Below, piece after piece: positions 6,765 through 15,034 of a stretch of DNA of 15,597 nucleotides. Where the stretch lies: contig CAIUKZ010000061.1 of NCBI GenBank assembly GCA_903899865.1, positions 1-15,597 of the forward strand, given 5' to 3'. Origin of the DNA: an uncultured Bacteroidales bacterium. Lineage in GTDB: Bacteria > Bacteroidota > Bacteroidia > Bacteroidales > Paludibacteraceae. The notes under the pieces are model-generated. The model ran no database searches. It was not told the origin of the DNA and worked only from the letters and a program-made list of their open reading frames with translations. The number at the start of each line of letters is the position of its first letter. Within the stretch, counting starts at the first letter, position 1. A program made the position numbers and the translations under genes.

Positions 6765-9236
6765 TTATTTAAAATCTACAATCAGTTTGAGATTAAACAT
6801 TCTATTTGTCAAATAATTAGGCACAGCCATTTGCTGAGTAGCATCAATTTGAGTCACCCAATAATGAGAATTGACATTGGTAAAGTCTAATAAGTTAAAA
6901 ATCTCAGCATTCAACCATATACTTTTGACATGTTTGAAAAAAGGTTTATTCAATAATTTATCACCTCCACTGGCTAGCACTCTTGAGGCACCAATATCCA
7001 CACGTTTGTAAGGTTGTGTTCGAAAAGAATTCTGAGATTTAAGGTCGCGTGGTGGTCCAAATGGCAATCCATCTGACAACACCATTTTCAAATGAAGTTT
7101 ATAATTGGGATTATTGGGCAAGTAGTCTTGAAAAAGCACAGAAACTACAAACCGCTGCTCGCTAGATGTAGGGTACCAACCTCGATGGGATTTGGTAGCT
7201 ACTACTTGATTATCAACATATTTGTAGTAGGTAAACAAGTCATTATCAAGCTTCATTTTGGATTGCATCAAAGACAAATTGATCCATGAGTCGGCTCCGG
7301 GCAGAAACTCACCATATAATTTGAAATCCACCCCTGCTGTGTAGGTCTTGGCGTCGTTAAGACCTGAATAGCGCACCTGAACATTGTCCACTGTGTATGA
7401 AATCATCCTATCTGCCAATTTGAGATAAACTTCTGTGGTAAACTTCAATGCTCTTCCAAAAGTCTTGAAATAATAGTCGCCACCCAATACAAAATGTAGG
7501 GAGCGTGGAGATTTAATGTTATTGTTCAAATGTACATTTACATTGCCTAGCCCATCGGTGACTGTATCTCTAATTTCTTTGTAGAAAGGTGCTTGATAAT
7601 AAAGTCCTGTGGCAAATCTGAAACTAAAATCTTTTTTCCAATGTGGCAACAAAGCCACCGAGAGACGAGGACTGAGTAGCAATTCATTATTAAAACTCCA
7701 ATGGTTTGCACGCATACCGCCAGTAAATAAAACAGAACTGGCCTCCATGTTCCATTTGTAGCTTTCTTGAAAAAATGCAGAAGTGCGCCATGACATCAGT
7801 TTTTCATTTGATTTTAAATTGTAAAACATTTCCAACCGTGAGGAAGTTGGCAGTGAATAGCCTACCGAATCACGCCATTCCCATTCCCCAATATTATCAA
7901 TTATCCGTTCGTTTTGCAATGTGACACCCCATTTCATCTTATGTTGTCCAAAACTGTAATCACCAAGGTGGGAGATGTTGCTCACAGTAGCATTGAGCAA
8001 ATTGCGAGCATGCTGATGATACTTACCCACACCAATAAGTTTTCCTTCTTTCTCTACGTTACTGTTATTTCCAATAGATTCATTGAGAACATAATCACCA
8101 AGAATATCATAATTAACACTTTCATTGGAATTAAACACAGAACTAAGCAACCGTAAGTTGAGACCTTTATGGGGTTGAAAGTCCCATGATAAGGAGCCAA
8201 AAGCTGTTAAAAACAAATCCTTTTCTTGACCTTCGAAAAACACACGAAGGTTGACAACTTCTGTTGTTGTACCAAAAGTAGTTTGCCTAGTTTGAGGAGT
8301 AAACTGATATGAGTTTTGTGATACATTACCCAAGAAGGACAGCTTACTTTTAGGTGATAGTTGATAGCAAAGGTTAGTCTGATAATCAAAAAAATGTGGT
8401 TTGTACTCTCCTTGGGTATCGAGTGTTCCCATCAAATAGCCATTGGTTTTGTACCTAAACCCATGCATTTGAGTAAACTTATCATTGGAAGTACCCACAA
8501 ATGCAGTTGCCCCGAGAAAACTGGCAGAGACAGTAGATTCAAACTTCTCTGGTCTTTTATACTGAATATCAAGCACAGAGGACATTTTATCTCCATATTG
8601 AGCATCAAATCCACCCGACGAAAATGAAACATTTCTCACCATGTCAGGATTAATAAAACTGAGTCCCTCTTGCTGTCCCGACCTTACAAGCAATGGCCTA
8701 TACAACTCTATACCATTGACATAAACCATGTTTTCATCAAAATTTCCTCCCCTCACATTGTACTGCGAACTGAGCTCATTGCTAGAACTCACACCTGCAA
8801 AGGTCATCAACATCGACTCTATACCACCCGCTGCATTGGGCAACAGTTTCACTTTGGAGGCATCCATCATGTCCAACGTGGAGGTTTGAATTTTCTGCCC
8901 GATAACATTCACTTCCGACAATTGTTTGGATGTTCGTTTTAGCACAAATGACAGTTCGATACTGGATTGATTAGAATGGATAGTACGTCTTTCTGTCTTA
9001 TAACCTACTTGCGAAAACAGCAGAGTGGAAGAATCTTTTATCTCTACCTTAAAATCATAATATCCTTGTAAATTTGTGCTTGTCCCAAACCTTCCATTTT
9101 CCAATGCTACATTTACCAACTCTAATCCTCTCTTATTTTCATCATACACATAGCCATATACGCGCACTTTGTGCTGTGCCACCAATGACAGACTAAAGCC
9201 TAATAACAAAATAAAAAGTATATATTTATATTTCAT
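6765..9236 (-). CDS. TonB-dependent outer-membrane receptor
   Basis: This 823-residue outer-membrane protein starts with a signal peptide (about 1-20, ending LVAQ). A CarboxypepD_reg-like beta-sandwich follows (about 22-105, with GYVYDENKRGLELVNVAL and QVGYKTERR). The TonB plug spans about 115-230 and includes SQYNVRGGNFDENMVYVNG and GGFDAQYGDKMSSVLDI. A long barrel ends in NLKLIVDFK, an aromatic C-terminus of the kind recognised by the Bam complex. The layout is the Bacteroidetes SusC-like or FecA-like class. No SusD partner gene is adjacent, which argues against a polysaccharide-utilisation locus. The FecCD-type importer about 5 kb upstream on the same strand makes a chelate or cofactor substrate plausible, but the ligand is unknown. 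A promoter of its own is visible at 9315-9344. ATG at 9236 gives a proper signal peptide. Class is certain, substrate not. Confidence 0.95.
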   Translation of the reverse strand: MKYKYILFILLLGFSLSLVAQHKVRVYGYVYDENKRGLELVNVALENGRFGTSTNLQGYYDFKVEIKDSSTLLFSQVGYKTERRTIHSNQSSIELSFVLKRTSKQLSEVNVIGQKIQTSTLDMMDASKVKLLPNAAGGIESMLMTFAGVSSSNELSSQYNVRGGNFDENMVYVNGIELYRPLLVRSGQQEGLSFINPDMVRNVSFSSGGFDAQYGDKMSSVLDIQYKRPEKFESTVSASFLGATAFVGTSNDKFTQMHGFRYKTNGYLMGTLDTQGEYKPHFFDYQTNLCYQLSPKSKLSFLGNVSQNSYQFTPQTRQTTFGTTTEVVNLRVFFEGQEKDLFLTAFGSLSWDFQPHKGLNLRLLSSVFNSNESVNYDILGDYVLNESIGNNSNVEKEGKLIGVGKYHQHARNLLNATVSNISHLGDYSFGQHKMKWGVTLQNERIIDNIGEWEWRDSVGYSLPTSSRLEMFYNLKSNEKLMSWRTSAFFQESYKWNMEASSVLFTGGMRANHWSFNNELLLSPRLSVALLPHWKKDFSFRFATGLYYQAPFYKEIRDTVTDGLGNVNVHLNNNIKSPRSLHFVLGGDYYFKTFGRALKFTTEVYLKLADRMISYTVDNVQVRYSGLNDAKTYTAGVDFKLYGEFLPGADSWINLSLMQSKMKLDNDLFTYYKYVDNQVVATKSHRGWYPTSSEQRFVVSVLFQDYLPNNPNYKLHLKMVLSDGLPFGPPRDLKSQNSFRTQPYKRVDIGASRVLASGGDKLLNKPFFKHVKSIWLNAEIFNLLDFTNVNSHYWVTQIDATQQMAVPNYLTNRMFNLKLIVDFK

Positions 9237-9314
9237 AGATAAAACTGACTGAACCTAACTGAGGCTTTAACGAACAATCAAATTGATTATTTTGAGATTC
9301 GAACAAAAAGGATA

Positions 9315-9344
9315 CAAAGTTATGGATAATAAAGATACTGACAA
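9315..9344 (-). promoter_or_regulatory. Bacteroidetes-type promoter of the TonB receptor gene
   Basis: On the - strand a TTG at 9344-9342 is followed after 19 bases by TAACTTTG (9322-9315), a good match to TTG-N19-TAnnTTTG. Transcription should start about 6 bases further on, giving a leader of roughly 70 bases. Within that leader lies a small palindrome, AATCAA-A-TTGATT (9276-9288), of unknown meaning. The element lies 18 bases beyond the stop of the preceding gene, so the receptor can be expressed separately from it. Confidence 0.6.
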
Positions 9345-9361
9345 CCATTTATCGGATAGGA

Positions 9362-11509
9362 TTACTGACTCATTACCAATCTTAGACCGATGTTGTCTGA
9401 TTTACTGAATGGGCTATTTAAGTCTCTGAACGCTACCCGGCAGTTGCGCGATGTGCGGTACCAACTACCGCCACGACTCACTTTATAAACTCCTATTAAC
9501 GGCCCATCAGGATTATAAAGTGGCATATCAGGATAACTATCATACCAATCCGAACACCATTCGGACACATTACCACTCATATCATAAAGCCCATTAGCAT
9601 TGGGCATTTTCATTCCTACCTTATGCGTTTTTTTTCGCGAGTTAGCATCAAACCAAGCATAGTCGCTCAATCCAAAATCATCATTTATGCCTGCCCAAGT
9701 TGTTTGAAGTTTTCCCTGTGGGGCTGTTGAAGCAGCATACTCCCATTCAGCCTCCGTAGGTAGCCTATATTTTTTCCCCGTAAGTTTGTTGAGAGTTTGA
9801 ATAAACTGTTGAGCTTTCTCCCAAGTGATGTTTTCCACTGGCAATTGACTGCTGCCTGTAAAAGTGCTTGGGTTTTCCCCCATCACTGCTTCCCATAGCT
9901 CCTGAGTGACTTCTTTTGAGCAGATATAAAAGCTATTCAACGAGACTGTATGTACAGGTTTTTCGGCACTTTCGCCACTCTCACTTCCCATCTGAAACAC
10001 ACCTCCACGTAGTGCAACCATATCAAAAGTACAAGTTTTGACAGTATCAACAAATGAATGAAACACTTGATTTACTTTAAATTGAAAGCTAGTCTCACCG
10101 CCCGATGGTGGCAAAAACACCAGTCGCTCGCTTTCTGCACCCGCCTTTTCAATTCTGACAGTGTGACCACCAAATAACAACTTACCTTTGAATGGAGTCT
10201 TACCCTTATACACCCCATCTATATAAATATTTGCTGCCGATGGAACAGATAAAATACTGACAGGTCTTCCATTCATCAACTTAGCATTAAGGACAGTAGT
10301 TTTATTGGCCAAAACAGTAACCTTCTCGTTGTAAGGAGCATAACCCAATATGGAAAGCTCTACATTATAGTTGCCCACCCGCATGGTTTCAAGCAATGCA
10401 GGTGTTTGGCACACCGGCTTACCATCAATTTTCACGATGGCTTGAGTGGGATTGCTGGTAACCTTCAACATACCTTTCACATTGGTAGGACGCAACACTA
10501 CACTAACCTGCTGACCAGCATCTAAGTTTATGACCTCTGTGTCTGATATTGCATCATTCAATGCCTGAAATGTGTACTTTCCAGGCTTGAGTTTACCTTT
10601 CCAATATCCATTGGATTTGAAATAATCGTTGATGTAAATTGGTGCTTTGGGTTCGGTATTGACAGTTACATCAGCAAAATTTGGACTCATTTCTATCATC
10701 AGCGAACGTGTTTCTGCGGATGACAATGTAATTTTCTTATTTTCAGCCTCATACATATACTTTCTCACTTCAATCAAATGAGTGCCTACTGAAAGTTTAT
10801 CGATGGTACAAGGGGTTTGTTTACCTGTCTTTTTTCCATCTACGTACACTTGGGCACCCGTCACAGGGGATGTGTTGAGAAGTAAGGTAGCACTGTTGGG
10901 TTTTAAATGAATGGATAGCTGTTTTAGCTCATTCTCACTAAGTGTTACTATCCCTGACTCGTTCAAATAGCCATTTGACTTGAGCTTCCACACACATTTA
11001 CCCGAAGGATGATGAATGGACAAAGGGGTGTGTCCCTCCAAAATGGAATTAATAAATACTGATGCACCAGCAGGAATGGAGGTGATTGACAGATTAGGTG
11101 ATTTCGAGGGGCTTGAATTGATTAAAACTGGGTCTGCGGTGTCATCAATGCGCATTTCATAACTTCCATTCCGTTGCAGATTGAAAGGTAACAGGTATTC
11201 AAAATCAACATTTTGCTTTAGAAATCTGAAATTAAGACTACGGGTTGTGGGGTTTACAATCAGACAATAAGCCTGACTGTCAATGGGGAACTTATCCAAC
11301 AAGTCAGAATCTGAATAACACAAAAAACGCTCCATATTGCTTTCAAGTAATATGGATGCATAATGTTTTGAGAACAAATCTTTCCGTTGTTTTAGCAGGG
11401 TGGCAATAGAATCATTTTCGAGTTTACGGAAATATTTTACCTCTATCTTTGGATAAAGAACAGACACCAACAAGAAGAGGAAAAAGAGTAGATTGACAAA
11501 TCTTTTCAT
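9362..11509 (-). CDS. Exported protein with five PEGA repeats and a SUMF1/FGE-fold domain
   Basis: This 715-residue protein has a signal peptide (about 1-20) and an N-terminal domain (about 22-122) related to that of the next gene upstream. Five PEGA-type beta repeats follow at about 140-205, 207-275, 279-342, 347-412 and 416-480, typified by YVDGKKTGKQTP and YIDGVYKGKTPF. A complete SUMF1 domain (about 495-713) comes last, with RLPTEAEWEYAA, GLYDMSGNVSEW, RGGSW and GLRLV. True formylglycine-generating enzymes need two active-site cysteines near RGGS. Here the second is present (Cys690) but the first is replaced (Arg685), so sulfatase-activating activity is unlikely. PEGA repeats are typical of surface or periplasmic proteins, so binding or envelope assembly is the likely role. 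ATG at 11509 lies 28 bases after the stop of the companion gene, indicating one transcript. Architecture is certain, function unknown. Confidence 0.92.
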   Translation of the reverse strand: MKRFVNLLFFLFLLVSVLYPKIEVKYFRKLENDSIATLLKQRKDLFSKHYASILLESNMERFLCYSDSDLLDKFPIDSQAYCLIVNPTTRSLNFRFLKQNVDFEYLLPFNLQRNGSYEMRIDDTADPVLINSSPSKSPNLSITSIPAGASVFINSILEGHTPLSIHHPSGKCVWKLKSNGYLNESGIVTLSENELKQLSIHLKPNSATLLLNTSPVTGAQVYVDGKKTGKQTPCTIDKLSVGTHLIEVRKYMYEAENKKITLSSAETRSLMIEMSPNFADVTVNTEPKAPIYINDYFKSNGYWKGKLKPGKYTFQALNDAISDTEVINLDAGQQVSVVLRPTNVKGMLKVTSNPTQAIVKIDGKPVCQTPALLETMRVGNYNVELSILGYAPYNEKVTVLANKTTVLNAKLMNGRPVSILSVPSAANIYIDGVYKGKTPFKGKLLFGGHTVRIEKAGAESERLVFLPPSGGETSFQFKVNQVFHSFVDTVKTCTFDMVALRGGVFQMGSESGESAEKPVHTVSLNSFYICSKEVTQELWEAVMGENPSTFTGSSQLPVENITWEKAQQFIQTLNKLTGKKYRLPTEAEWEYAASTAPQGKLQTTWAGINDDFGLSDYAWFDANSRKKTHKVGMKMPNANGLYDMSGNVSEWCSDWYDSYPDMPLYNPDGPLIGVYKVSRGGSWYRTSRNCRVAFRDLNSPFSKSDNIGLRLVMSQ

Positions 11510-11537
11510 TTTTGGGGAGTGGGAAAACCATCACTTT

Positions 11538-12779
11538 TCAAGGAACAACGATTGAATTGCCAGTACATGCCACTCGAAATCCTAGTATAGAATATCGGTG
11601 ATCTGGTTCTTCAAAATCTCTATTTGCAGTCCGCAGGTTGGAAGCATCATTATTCCAACAGCCACCTCTTCTTACTCTTCGTGTTCCAGAATCTGGTCCG
11701 GTAGGATTTTTTTGAACAGTTTCAAGGTATCGACCATAATAATCCGCACACCACTCCCACACATTGCCAGTCATATCATAAAGTCCAAATGCATTGGGTG
11801 TCTTAGCTCCTACAGCTTTGGTGTTGTTATTATTAGGCCCTTCTGAGTTAGATCTATACCAACAGTATTTTGACAATTCGTTATCTTTGTCTGTTCCCGA
11901 AAATTTATTTCCAGTAAAAGTTCCACTTCTGGCTGCATATTCCCACTCTGCTTCGGTGGGAAGCCTATAAGATTTACCAGTCACACTACTCAACCATTTA
12001 CAATATGCTTTGGCATCATTCCAACTAATGTGCACCACGGGATGATTGCTCTCTGAAGCTGGTCGAGGCTTACCAACAGCATTGTATCGCCAGTTTACAC
12101 CTGGCGTAAGCACCCATTGGTTTCCATCAGGCCATGGCCAAATATAACTCCCATTGTTTTCTTCTGCTTCTGTTTTGTAGCCTGTGGCATCTACAAATGC
12201 TTTGAATTGAGCTACAGTCACCTCTGTTCTCCCAATACTATAATCAGACAGTAACACCGTGTGAACAGGACTTTCGTCACTAATACCTTCATCAGAGCCC
12301 ATCTTAAAAACACCTGATTTGATAGCCACCATCTCAAAGCTAACATTGTTGGCATTCACTTTATATATTTGTGGTTTAGGAATGGGTGGGTAGGTAGTGA
12401 TTTTTTCGGTAGATAAGACCATTTCATATACACCCCCAGGTTGAATGGCAGTTGGAAAAGCATAGTTGGAAATCACTCCAAGGCGTTCATGAAGTATGGT
12501 TAATCGTTTGAGGGAAGCGGGTAGATACAACCAATATCCATTCTCTTTGTGTACAAAAGTTATTAATTCTCCTTCAGCATCCCATCTGAATCCTGTCTGG
12601 TCTGTAATCACTTTGACTAATGCCGCCACATTGCCATGTGCATCTTTACGTTGATCGTGTGGAGCGGTGGAAAGCACATCCGAAGTGCGCTTGAAGGTTT
12701 TTACACTCAAATCGGCCTTTAAATCAACAATACTTTGTAACGCAAATGCAACAATCACTATGTGCTTTAGCTTGTTCAT
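11538..12779 (-). CDS. Exported SUMF1/FGE-fold protein, companion of the PEGA-SUMF1 protein
   Basis: This 413-residue protein has a signal peptide (about 1-22) and an N-terminal domain (about 25-122). The same domain occurs, as I recall, in many Bacteroidales PEGA/SUMF1 proteins. It contains QRKDAHGNVAALVKVIT, YWLYLP and GGVYEMVL. A SUMF1 domain follows (about 146-407) with RLPTEAEWEYAARSG, GLYDMTGNVWEW, RRGGCW and ILGFRVA. The two formylglycine-enzyme cysteine positions are Asn377 and Leu382, so the fold is kept without the catalytic pair. GldJ and GldK of the Bacteroidetes gliding and type IX secretion machinery are other non-catalytic SUMF1 proteins, but this is not a lipoprotein (no lipobox Cys) and I cannot equate them. 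It is the first gene of a probable two-gene operon. ATG at 12779 gives the signal peptide. Confidence 0.9.
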   Translation of the reverse strand: MNKLKHIVIVAFALQSIVDLKADLSVKTFKRTSDVLSTAPHDQRKDAHGNVAALVKVITDQTGFRWDAEGELITFVHKENGYWLYLPASLKRLTILHERLGVISNYAFPTAIQPGGVYEMVLSTEKITTYPPIPKPQIYKVNANNVSFEMVAIKSGVFKMGSDEGISDESPVHTVLLSDYSIGRTEVTVAQFKAFVDATGYKTEAEENNGSYIWPWPDGNQWVLTPGVNWRYNAVGKPRPASESNHPVVHISWNDAKAYCKWLSSVTGKSYRLPTEAEWEYAARSGTFTGNKFSGTDKDNELSKYCWYRSNSEGPNNNNTKAVGAKTPNAFGLYDMTGNVWEWCADYYGRYLETVQKNPTGPDSGTRRVRRGGCWNNDASNLRTANRDFEEPDHRYSILGFRVACTGNSIVVP

Positions 12780-12862
12780 ACATCAATAAGTGTTAATTAA
12801 TTAGTGAGTTTTTTAGTGCTCAAAGTGAGTTTGTCGATACAATTTAAAGAATCCAAGACGGA

Positions 12863-12920
12863 CAAATTTAATGATAATTATTGAGAACTGTTAATATTCC
12901 TTGAAAAAACAACAAATTTA
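12863..12920 (-). promoter_or_regulatory. Two identical candidate -7 elements upstream of the SUMF1 operon
   Basis: The 292-base gap 12780-13071 holds the - strand sequence TAAATTTGT twice, at 12920-12912 and 12870-12862, exactly 50 bases apart. Both fit TAnnTTTG. Neither has a TTG box at 19-22 bases, so either, or neither, may be the start signal. A third, weaker pair (TTTG at 13008-13005, TAGAATTG at 12986-12979, spacing 18) also exists. Otherwise the gap is AT-rich and holds the hairpin at 13021-13068. Confidence 0.3.
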
Positions 12921-13020
12921 GTTACAAACTATCCGCATTATTTCATCATTACACACATTTCTCATCGTGGTATTTACCCAATTCTATTGTTTATACCGTT
13001 TGCACAAACAACGGCATTAA

Positions 13021-13068
13021 CAACAGTAGACATAAAAATGACTTTGGGTCATTTTATGTGTACTGTTG
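13021..13068 (-). terminator. Long hairpin just after the DUF2135-like gene, probable terminator
   Basis: The arms 13021-13042 and 13048-13068 are complementary over about 20 of 21 pairs, with one bulged A and one mismatch, around a 5-base loop (TTTGG). The hairpin starts three bases after the TAA at 13072-13074. It is not followed by a strong U run on the - strand, so it may act as a weak or factor-assisted terminator or as a 3'-end stabiliser. It separates the secreted-protein gene from the SUMF1 operon. Confidence 0.55.
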
Positions 13069-13071
13069 ATA

Positions 13072-13848
13072 TTACATGCTGTCAGTAAATTTATTCATCA
13101 CATTGAAAGTACCTTTTTTGATTTGAAACACAGTCCACTTATTACCTGCATGAAAGGGTGGAACTTTATAGGTATAAGCCAATTCATTATTCACATACAC
13201 TCTCACCACCGCCCTGGAATAGGACATAGCCAGCGAACGCTTTGAATACTGATGGGAGAAATCATGAACATAACAATAATACACCGCATTGTTATCCAGT
13301 CTATTCAATGTGATGGTTTCGGGTCCGTAGCCATGAAAGTCATCTTTCACCAAAAGTGCTACTTCACCTGAAACTATTTTTGGATTACGAAAGTTTAGAT
13401 GGTAGCCATTTGTTTTCAACAGATGTAAATCTAAATCTGCTGGTGATTTTTCCCAATCGAGTACAAAAAATATAATATTGCTCGACGAGAGCGGACAAAC
13501 AGAAAAGTGATTGGCAACAGCTGTTGTTCCTATTATTTCAAAATCATAGTTTGCACTAACATACCCATCCTTTGAGAAAGAAAAGCTGTACTTACCACCT
13601 ACAGGTTTATGAATGTAAACTTTACCCAAAGAGTCTGTAGTGAAATCTCCAAATCGATCGATTGAAACTTTGGCATTTATTATCGCATTTCCTTTTCTTG
13701 CATCTACAAATTTCAAAAAACATTTAAAATCATTCTCTGATTTTTTTTTCAACTGAGCTACTGACTTAGATTTTTGAGCATACAAATAATTTTCCAAAGG
13801 TAGGAAGCAAAAAAAACACACAGTTATGAATATGAATATGCGAGTCAT
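13072..13848 (-). CDS. Secreted protein: CarboxypepD_reg-like plus YfaP/DUF2135-like domain
   Basis: The 258-residue product starts with a signal peptide (about 1-24, ending LYAQ), then a short Lys-rich linker. A beta-sandwich like the carboxypeptidase regulatory domain follows (about 42-105, with INAKVSIDRFGDFTTDSLGKVYI and FSKDGYVSANY). The C-terminal domain (about 125-246) has DWEKSPADLDLHL and KDDFHGYGPETI. This acidic pattern matches what I recall of the E. coli YfaP/DUF2135 family, whose function is unknown. The aspartates suggest metal binding, but this is inference. The open frame extends upstream to a TTG at 13908, but only the ATG at 13848 gives a clean signal peptide. AATATTTGC at 13913-13905, one mismatch from the -7 consensus, may be its promoter. 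The gene seems to be transcribed alone, ending at the hairpin. Coding is firm, domain naming moderate. Confidence 0.75.
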   Translation of the reverse strand: MTRIFIFITVCFFCFLPLENYLYAQKSKSVAQLKKKSENDFKCFLKFVDARKGNAIINAKVSIDRFGDFTTDSLGKVYIHKPVGGKYSFSFSKDGYVSANYDFEIIGTTAVANHFSVCPLSSSNIIFFVLDWEKSPADLDLHLLKTNGYHLNFRNPKIVSGEVALLVKDDFHGYGPETITLNRLDNNAVYYCYVHDFSHQYSKRSLAMSYSRAVVRVYVNNELAYTYKVPPFHAGNKWTVFQIKKGTFNVMNKFTDSM

Positions 13849-14048
13849 TACAAAGCAAGTTGTGAAAGAATAAACTATTTCGAAGGAAAGATACAACTTC
13901 CATAGCAAATATTCAAGTCTTTATCTCTAATTTTCTCCACACCTGTAGCTATTGGGATTAGAAAATAATCATTCAACCGTAAAAATGAAGGTTCTAACAG
14001 GGATGTGTGTAAGTAATTATCACCTTATTTTGAACCAATAGATGCATA
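13849..14048. other. Intergenic region upstream of the secreted-protein gene
   Basis: These 200 bases hold the possible promoter at 13905-13913 and the untranslated start of the secreted-protein gene. I see no hairpin with a U run after the ATPase gene stop, no tRNA and no repeat. Confidence 0.5.
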
Positions 14049-15029
14049 TCAAACGCAATCATGCCTTTCTAAATACGCCAACAACTCACTGATGGTTGTA
14101 AGTAGCAATCCATCAACCTCCCAATGGGCTTCACACACTTTTATACTCACATCCGCCTCATCCACCACCATGTATCCACCGCGAGCTAACGCTCTAAGTG
14201 TCCAATACATTCTAGTCTTATCGCCTGTAACTTTAACCTTTTTTACCAAGGGATAGTTCATTGAAAAGTTGCCATTGGATGCATTAAAATAAAAGGCGTT
14301 GCTTTCGAACACCCTATTAAAACTGCCATTAAACACCAAATCCTCAGGCACACCACACTCTACACCTTTATCCTCACTTATTAGCCAGATTTTGTCTGCT
14401 GCCTGCAACGCCAAATCCAATTCGTGTGTGGACATCAAAATGGCCTTGTTGGTAGTGTGAGCTAATCGGTGCAAAAGAAGCATTATTTCCACCCTATTGG
14501 GCAAATCTAAATGTGCAGTCGGCTCATCGAGCAACACTATTGGAGTGTCTTGAGCAAAAGCTTTCGCTATCATGGCACGCTGGCGCTCACCATCAGACAA
14601 TTCCGTCAACAAACAGTCAGCTTTATGTTCTAAGTGAACCATTGCCAACACTCTAATTATCACTTGTTCATCTTCTTCATTCAGTCGACCCCACCACGCC
14701 GAATAAGGGTGTCGACCCAGTGCAACAATGTCACGGACAGTAGCATTCTCCACCTCCACCCTGTCTGTGAGCACAAGTGCTATGAGCAAAGCCTTTTGTT
14801 GTTCAGAAATGTGGTGCAAAGGATTACCATCAATTTGGATGCTCCCATGAACACTTTTTTGCAATCCAGCCAAAGTTCGCAACAAGGTAGATTTACCTGT
14901 CCCATTTGGGCCGATTAGACAGACCAACTCCCCGGAACGAAGCTGCAGCTCCAATGACGACTGAATAATCTGTGGCTTTCCTTTTTTGAAATAACCGATT
15001 GCTAGTTGATCCGTGGTAAGAATTGACAT
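14049..15029 (-). CDS. FecE/BtuD-type ABC transporter ATPase with C-terminal extension
   Basis: This is the 326-residue cytoplasmic ATPase of a type II importer. Walker A is GPNGTGKST (40-48), the ABC signature LSDGERQRA (144-152), Walker B VLLDEP (165-170) and the switch His202 (STHEL). The Q-loop region reads VLTDR with no obvious glutamine where FecE has one. The pattern seems usual for the Bacteroidetes branch, from memory. About 75-90 residues follow the core domain (from about 240), with no motif I recognise, so the protein is longer than the usual 255-265. The family imports ferric siderophores, haem or cobalamin. The permease gene is directly upstream with 5 bases between its stop and this ATG. 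The frame extends upstream to a TTG at 15059, but the ATG at 15029 begins exactly where the domain does. The binding-protein gene is not in view. Confidence 0.93.
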   Translation of the reverse strand: MSILTTDQLAIGYFKKGKPQIIQSSLELQLRSGELVCLIGPNGTGKSTLLRTLAGLQKSVHGSIQIDGNPLHHISEQQKALLIALVLTDRVEVENATVRDIVALGRHPYSAWWGRLNEEDEQVIIRVLAMVHLEHKADCLLTELSDGERQRAMIAKAFAQDTPIVLLDEPTAHLDLPNRVEIMLLLHRLAHTTNKAILMSTHELDLALQAADKIWLISEDKGVECGVPEDLVFNGSFNRVFESNAFYFNASNGNFSMNYPLVKKVKVTGDKTRMYWTLRALARGGYMVVDEADVSIKVCEAHWEVDGLLLTTISELLAYLERHDCV

Positions 15030-15034
15030 ATCGT

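Noticed and set aside
9702..10017. Sulfatase-activating (formylglycine-generating) enzyme activity for the SUMF1 proteins
   Set aside because: The cysteine pair near RGGS is missing in both, and no sulfatase gene lies in the window.
13021..13068. Terminal inverted repeats of an insertion element
   Set aside because: The arms are only 5 bases apart, no target-site duplication or transposase is seen, and nothing lies between them.
13849..13908. Twenty-residue N-terminal extension of the secreted protein from a TTG
   Set aside because: It places hydrophobic residues before a complete signal peptide that begins at the ATG at 13848.
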